64,000 nt of DNA, taken from Methylobacterium sp. GTDB lineage: Bacteria > Pseudomonadota > Alphaproteobacteria > Rhizobiales > Beijerinckiaceae. The notes beneath the pieces were generated by a model. It did no database searches, had not been told where the DNA came from, and saw only the letters and a program-made list of their open reading frames with translations. Both the position numbers and the translations under genes were made by a program. The DNA lies in NCBI GenBank assembly GCA_020252645.1, contig JADCCN010000003.1:62001-126000 (forward strand), read 5' to 3'. Below, one piece after another: positions 60,490-64,000 of this stretch (its first letter is position 1; the number at the start of each line of letters is the position of its first letter).

Positions 60490-61085
60490 ACGCCCTGAAA
60501 ATCGTTCGCATTACCGCATGGGCGGCCATCGGCATCATCACGGTGGCCCTGCTCTATGTGCTTCTCAATCCGGTTGATCGCGAACAGGGCACGGGGGTCG
60601 CCAGCATTGGCGGCCCTTTCCGCCTCGCGGATCATGACGGGCAGATCGTGACTGACGCTTCGTTGCGCGGGAAGCCCTATGCGCTTTTCTTCGGCTTCAC
60701 CCATTGCCCGGATGTCTGCCCGACCTCGATGCTGGAGATCACCAATGATCTTGATGCTCTGGGCAATGCCGCGAAGGATTTCCGGGTCTATTTCGTGACC
60801 GTGGACCCCGCGCGGGATACGGCGGCCTTGCTCAAGGAGTATACCGGCTCCTTCGATCGCCGCATCATCGGCCTCGTGCCGAAGGATGAGGCGGAGCTTG
60901 CCAACATGGCGCGGCTCTACCGCGCGATCTACCGCAAGGTCGATACGCCCTCAGGCTATACGATGGACCACACCGCCTCGATCTACCTCATGGATGCGAA
61001 GGGCCAGTTTTTCGGCACACTCGACAGCAAGGACACGCCCGCCGTGCGGCAGGCGAAGCTGAAGAGGCTGCTGGAACGGCGCTAG
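60486..61085 (+). CDS. SCO1/SenC-family copper-dependent oxidase assembly protein
   Basis: A 199-residue thioredoxin-fold protein anchored by an N-terminal helix (AWAAIGIITVALLYVLLN). FFGFTHCPDVCPTSMLE holds the CxxxC copper pair and DHTASIYLMD the histidine ligand; VTVDPARDT is a family signature. It delivers copper to cytochrome c oxidase subunit II or reduces its cysteines. Translation starts at TTG 60486, which overlaps the PCuAC stop; no nearer ATG exists before the helix. Its TAG stop (61083-61085) is the first codon of a module A repeat. Confidence 0.93.
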   Translation: MNALKIVRITAWAAIGIITVALLYVLLNPVDREQGTGVASIGGPFRLADHDGQIVTDASLRGKPYALFFGFTHCPDVCPTSMLEITNDLDALGNAAKDFRVYFVTVDPARDTAALLKEYTGSFDRRIIGLVPKDEAELANMARLYRAIYRKVDTPSGYTMDHTASIYLMDAKGQFFGTLDSKDTPAVRQAKLKRLLERR

Positions 61086-61232
61086 AGCATGCTGTGAAAA
61101 AGTGGAATCCGATTTTTCACAAAAAAGCATGCGATAATAATAAGATAAGAGCATGATGTGCTTCCGTCTGAACACATCATGCTCTAGTGCATTTTCCGAA
61201 GAACCGGTATCCACTTGATCGCAAAAATGCTC
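61083..61232 (+). repeat. RIME-like repeat, modules A and C
   Basis: Module A (61083-61186) starts exactly at the SCO stop codon; module C (61187-61232, GTGCATTTTCCGAAGAACCG ... GATCGCAAAAATGC) follows. The rest of the 323-base gap to 61409 is GC-rich, with repeated GGCCGGGCC-type motifs around 61380-61400, and no gene. Confidence 0.9.
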
Positions 61233-61408
61233 GAGGGTCAGGATCCGGTTTCGGGTGCCCGGCCCTGCCGGGCCGCATGAACCGTTCCGCTCTTTTGCTG
61301 AGGGTGGGGAATAAACCCGCAGCAATTTCGCCATTCATCCCCGGTGCGGAAGGCCGCCTGCCCCCTCGCGAATGAGAAGAGGCCGGGCCGGGCCGGCCGC
61401 TTATCGTC

Positions 61409-63769
61409 TCAGCACTGGCCTGCGGCCCGCATCTGCGGCGTGCAATCGCCCGGTCGGCCTGCCGGCGGCGTTGCCCGCGGCGCCGGCTGCGCCACGGGCG
61501 GGGGCGACACCGAACGCATGGCCGGCGGAGGCGTTGGTGCTGTTGGCCGCGCCATGGGTGGAACCGGCCGCATCTGTTGCTGTGGCGGAGGTGCCGGCTG
61601 GGCCGGTCGCATCATCGGAGGCATCGGCCGCGCCATGGGCGAGACCGGCCTTGGCTGCGGCTGAACCTCGCGCGGCGGCATGCGCGGCATCGGGTTCACG
61701 CCGAGCCCGTTCTGCTGCGGCATCGGTCGCCCCGGCGGCGGCGGCGGCCGGAGCTCGATCTGCCGCTGGCGCAACAGGGGATCACGATTGACCGGCCGCC
61801 GATCATTCGGATCGGCCATGGCGGGATCGCGCCAGCCCGGCGGACGCGGTGGATTGACCGCGGGTGGCATGGGCGGAGTGAGCCCCTGAGGGCGAGCCGC
61901 CGGACCGGTCGCCCCTGGAGGCGGGTTGACGGCCGCCGGTCCCTGTATCGCCGGATTGGCGAGAGCGGGTCGGGTCCCACGACCGGGCTGCCCGGGAGGG
62001 ATCGGCGCGACATCCGGCCTCATGCCCGGCGCGGTTGGCGGCGCCGGCCGGCCATCGGGCGGGGGCGGCGTGGTCGGGCGCTGGGCCGGAGGCTGGACGA
62101 CGCGCGTCTCGGGCCGTGTCACAGGCGGAACCGGCTGGGGAATGGTGCCGGGACGCGTGTGGTTCAGCACACCGGGAATGCTGCCGGGAGCGGGCGGCGG
62201 CACATTGGGCCGAACCAGCGGCGGCCGGTTCGTCACCTGCGGGGCGGTCAGCCCGCGCGGGTCAAGGCCAGCCGGGAGCGCCGCTGGCCGACGCCCGAAA
62301 CCGGGCTCGCGCGGCGGGCGCGGCGGCGGCACAAAGGTTGTTTCGCGAACCGGAGGCGGACGGCGCCAGGCGCGGTTGGCGAGGATGGCGGCCGCGGTGA
62401 TCCCCGCGACACCGGCCGCGATGGCCACCACCGGCAGACCGCGTTCCTCGAGGCGCGGCGTTGGCGGGGGCGGCAACTCGATGATCGCGAGCGGCGGGGG
62501 CGGCAGGAAGCCCACCGGTCCGGCCCAGGGCGGCGGCAGGCGTTCCCAGCTTTCGGCCAGAACAACTTCCTCGTAGATCACCACCTCCTCGACCAGCGGC
62601 GGCGAAAGGTCGTCATAGATGACCTCTTCGAAGGAGGGTGGCGGCGCAACCGGTGCCGAGAGCCGGATCAACCGGTCTTCGGCCTCGGCCGCGTGGGCAC
62701 CCCTGGGGTAGCGCTTCAGATAGGTCCAGTAGGCGCGCTCGCTGTTGGTGCGACGGGTGCGCTGCCAGTAGGCCGCCTCGCGCCGGGCCGCCACGGTGGC
62801 GCGCGCGCGACGGGCCAGCACATGGCTGGGAAAGGCGCGGATGAATTCCTCGTAGGCGGCGATCGTGTCGATCTCGACGGCGCGGGCGTAGCCCTGCTCG
62901 GGCTTGAGCTGCGACATGGGGCGCTCGCGCAGGAGATTGGCCTCCGGCGCCGCAGCCGCCGCAACACCCGGTGCACCCGGATTGAGCATGAAACCCGGCG
63001 CGATGCCGTTGAGCAGCCACGGCGTGACGACGCCCTGGGTGAGATCATGCACGCGCAGGCGCAGTCGCACCATCATGCCCTCGGCCGGAAGGCCCGGTTC
63101 GATCAGCACCTCCGCAAGCGCCATCGCGAAAGGGCTGTAGCTGGTCGTGGGCAGCGGCGCCGCCCTTCCCGGCGATTGGTTGAAGCCGATCAGCATGCCT
63201 TCCGCGCGATCCGCCAGCGACAGGCCGCGGCCGCCATCGGCCACGAGCTGCAGGACGGGATGCTGGTAGGCGGCATCGAGAAACACGAAGCGCGCGCGGG
63301 CCGGCAGGCCCGAAATGCCGCGCAGGAAATCGGCGATGCGCAGGCCCTCGGTCGCGAGGTCGTTGCGCTGGCGCAGGCGGGCATCGACGGGAATGAGGAT
63401 GTTGTCGCCATCATCCTGCAGGGCGAGGCCGGAGACATAGACGGCGATCACCGCATCCGCCCCGGCCTCCATGGCCTTGTCGGAGAAATCGCGGAACAGG
63501 GTTCGGAATTCGCTCTGATTGAGGTTTGCTGCCTCCATGACCTCGAATCCCGCGCCCTTCAGGGTCTGCGCGACAAGGCCGGCATCGCCCAGCGCCGTGG
63601 GGTGCTGCGTCGCGCCGTAATCCGCAAGGCCCACCACGAAGGCGAGGCGCTTGCCCGATTGCGCGAAGCCGGGCTGGAGCACCACGACCAGCATGGCGAG
63701 GGCCATCAAGCCCGTGGCCATCAGCCGGTTGAACAATCTCTGGGGTTGCATGGCAGAAATCCGTTGCAT
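61409..63769 (-). CDS. Pseudo-caspase (C14 fold) protein with TM helix and proline-rich tail
   Basis: A 786-residue protein. Signal peptide (MALAMLVVVLQPGFAQ), caspase/metacaspase p20 fold about 40-260 (KRLAFVVGLADYGATQHPTA, DNILIPVDARL). The usual catalytic His (GHG) is replaced by GLA (Leu115) and the catalytic Cys (DAC) by DAA (Ala167), so it should be inactive as a protease. Residues ~300-370 form helical repeats (AAYEEFIRAFPSHVLARRAR), then a membrane-like helix at ~444-464 and a very Pro/Arg/Met-rich tail to the end. ATG 63769 follows AAGGAG eight bases upstream. Function is unknown; a binding or scaffold role is inferred. Confidence 0.82.
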   Translation of the reverse strand: MQRISAMQPQRLFNRLMATGLMALAMLVVVLQPGFAQSGKRLAFVVGLADYGATQHPTALGDAGLVAQTLKGAGFEVMEAANLNQSEFRTLFRDFSDKAMEAGADAVIAVYVSGLALQDDGDNILIPVDARLRQRNDLATEGLRIADFLRGISGLPARARFVFLDAAYQHPVLQLVADGGRGLSLADRAEGMLIGFNQSPGRAAPLPTTSYSPFAMALAEVLIEPGLPAEGMMVRLRLRVHDLTQGVVTPWLLNGIAPGFMLNPGAPGVAAAAAPEANLLRERPMSQLKPEQGYARAVEIDTIAAYEEFIRAFPSHVLARRARATVAARREAAYWQRTRRTNSERAYWTYLKRYPRGAHAAEAEDRLIRLSAPVAPPPSFEEVIYDDLSPPLVEEVVIYEEVVLAESWERLPPPWAGPVGFLPPPPLAIIELPPPPTPRLEERGLPVVAIAAGVAGITAAAILANRAWRRPPPVRETTFVPPPRPPREPGFGRRPAALPAGLDPRGLTAPQVTNRPPLVRPNVPPPAPGSIPGVLNHTRPGTIPQPVPPVTRPETRVVQPPAQRPTTPPPPDGRPAPPTAPGMRPDVAPIPPGQPGRGTRPALANPAIQGPAAVNPPPGATGPAARPQGLTPPMPPAVNPPRPPGWRDPAMADPNDRRPVNRDPLLRQRQIELRPPPPPGRPMPQQNGLGVNPMPRMPPREVQPQPRPVSPMARPMPPMMRPAQPAPPPQQQMRPVPPMARPTAPTPPPAMRSVSPPPVAQPAPRATPPAGRPGDCTPQMRAAGQC

Positions 63770-63809
63770 GGATCATCTCCTTCCACGCGTGAGAACGCAC
63801 ATTTCAGGC

Positions 63810-63914
63810 TAGAGCACGTCTCGTTTTGTTGGAATCAAAACCGTGCTCTATCTTGTTGTTTTGTCGCATGTTGTTACGCAAAACCGGTATCCGCTTTTGC
63901 CAGAGCATGCTCTA
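63810..63914 (-). repeat. RIME-like repeat, module D (inverted)
   Basis: Inverted copy of the 37380-37484 element: TAGAGCACGTCTCGTTTTGT ... GTTTTGTCGCATGTTGTTACGC ... CTTTTGCCAGAGCATGCTCTA. It lies upstream of the pseudo-caspase gene (minus strand), within its leader or promoter region. The last 86 bases of the window beyond it contain only a short inverted repeat. Confidence 0.88.
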
Positions 63915-63957
63915 GGCACTCCCGGATGAACCTCGGCCAAACGCACTCGATCCCCGA

Positions 63958-63976
63958 ACCATGTCGGGAACATGGT
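63958..63976. promoter_or_regulatory. Short inverted repeat, possible operator
   Basis: ACCATGT-CGGGA-ACATGGT, a perfect 7-bp-arm palindrome, lies ~190 bases upstream of the pseudo-caspase start and near the window edge. It could be an operator or part of the next gene; nothing more can be said. Confidence 0.3.
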
Positions 63977-64000
63977 CGGAATGGGCCGCTGCGCCCGCGC

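Overview
The window is high-GC, densely coded chromosome from an alphaproteobacterium, most likely of the order Hyphomicrobiales (Rhizobiales). The pointers are a class II EPSP synthase close to the Agrobacterium CP4 type, the aroA-cmk-rpsA neighbourhood, a TIGR02300-family acidic protein, class I-type exopolysaccharide genes, and mosaic palindromic intergenic repeats that resemble the rhizobial RIME elements. Genus cannot be decided from the sequence alone. I see no CRISPR array, rRNA or intact insertion sequence; one tRNA (Ala, GGC) is present.

Layout. 1-3088: a D-amino-acid or N-carbamoyl catabolic operon (end of an N-carbamoyl-D-amino acid hydrolase, a COG3964 amidohydrolase, a RidA protein, and a zinc-type D-serine/D-threonine dehydratase or aldolase). 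3089-4416: decayed DNA with repeats and transposase scraps. 4417-11858: eight tightly coupled genes, namely a TRAP transporter, an IclR regulator, a CaiB-type CoA-transferase, an enoyl-CoA hydratase, a leaderless solute-binding-protein-like protein and an RraA-family aldolase. 12168-15742: flavin disulfide reductase, TVP38 membrane protein and an NDH-2-like flavoprotein. 15947-25439 (minus strand): housekeeping polA, rpsA, cmk and aroA, with four accessory genes (GNAT, XRE-cupin regulator, rhomboid protease, iodotyrosine-deiodinase-like nitroreductase) lying between rpsA and cmk. 25647-26246: TIGR02300 protein and tRNA-Ala. 26247-30583: an accessory islet beside the tRNA with transposase remnants, an arylsulfatase and an outer-membrane MetA-like protein. 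30584-33533: GbsR-type regulator plus cytochrome bd/CIO oxidase. 33647-39166: Entner-Doudoroff enzymes (edd, a KDG-kinase-like gene), a broken VOC dioxygenase, and two leucine-degradation enzymes. 39168-52940: an exopolysaccharide locus. 52912-55702: AbrB-like permease, aminotransferase, mscL. 55933-59505: a giant symporter-histidine kinase-receiver hybrid. 59556-61085: copper delivery module (DUF2946-like, PCuAC, SCO). 61409-63769: a proline-rich caspase-fold protein lacking both catalytic residues.

A recurring theme is a family of mosaic palindromic elements (called modules A-E here) found at eleven sites. At five genes the TAG stop codon coincides with the edge of an element. Other unusual points are the leaderless binding protein inside the TRAP/CoA-transferase operon, an exopolysaccharide Wzz protein whose fused kinase-like domain has lost its P-loop lysine, the pseudo-caspase, and a nitroreductase carrying the full Glu-Tyr-Lys triad of iodotyrosine deiodinase.
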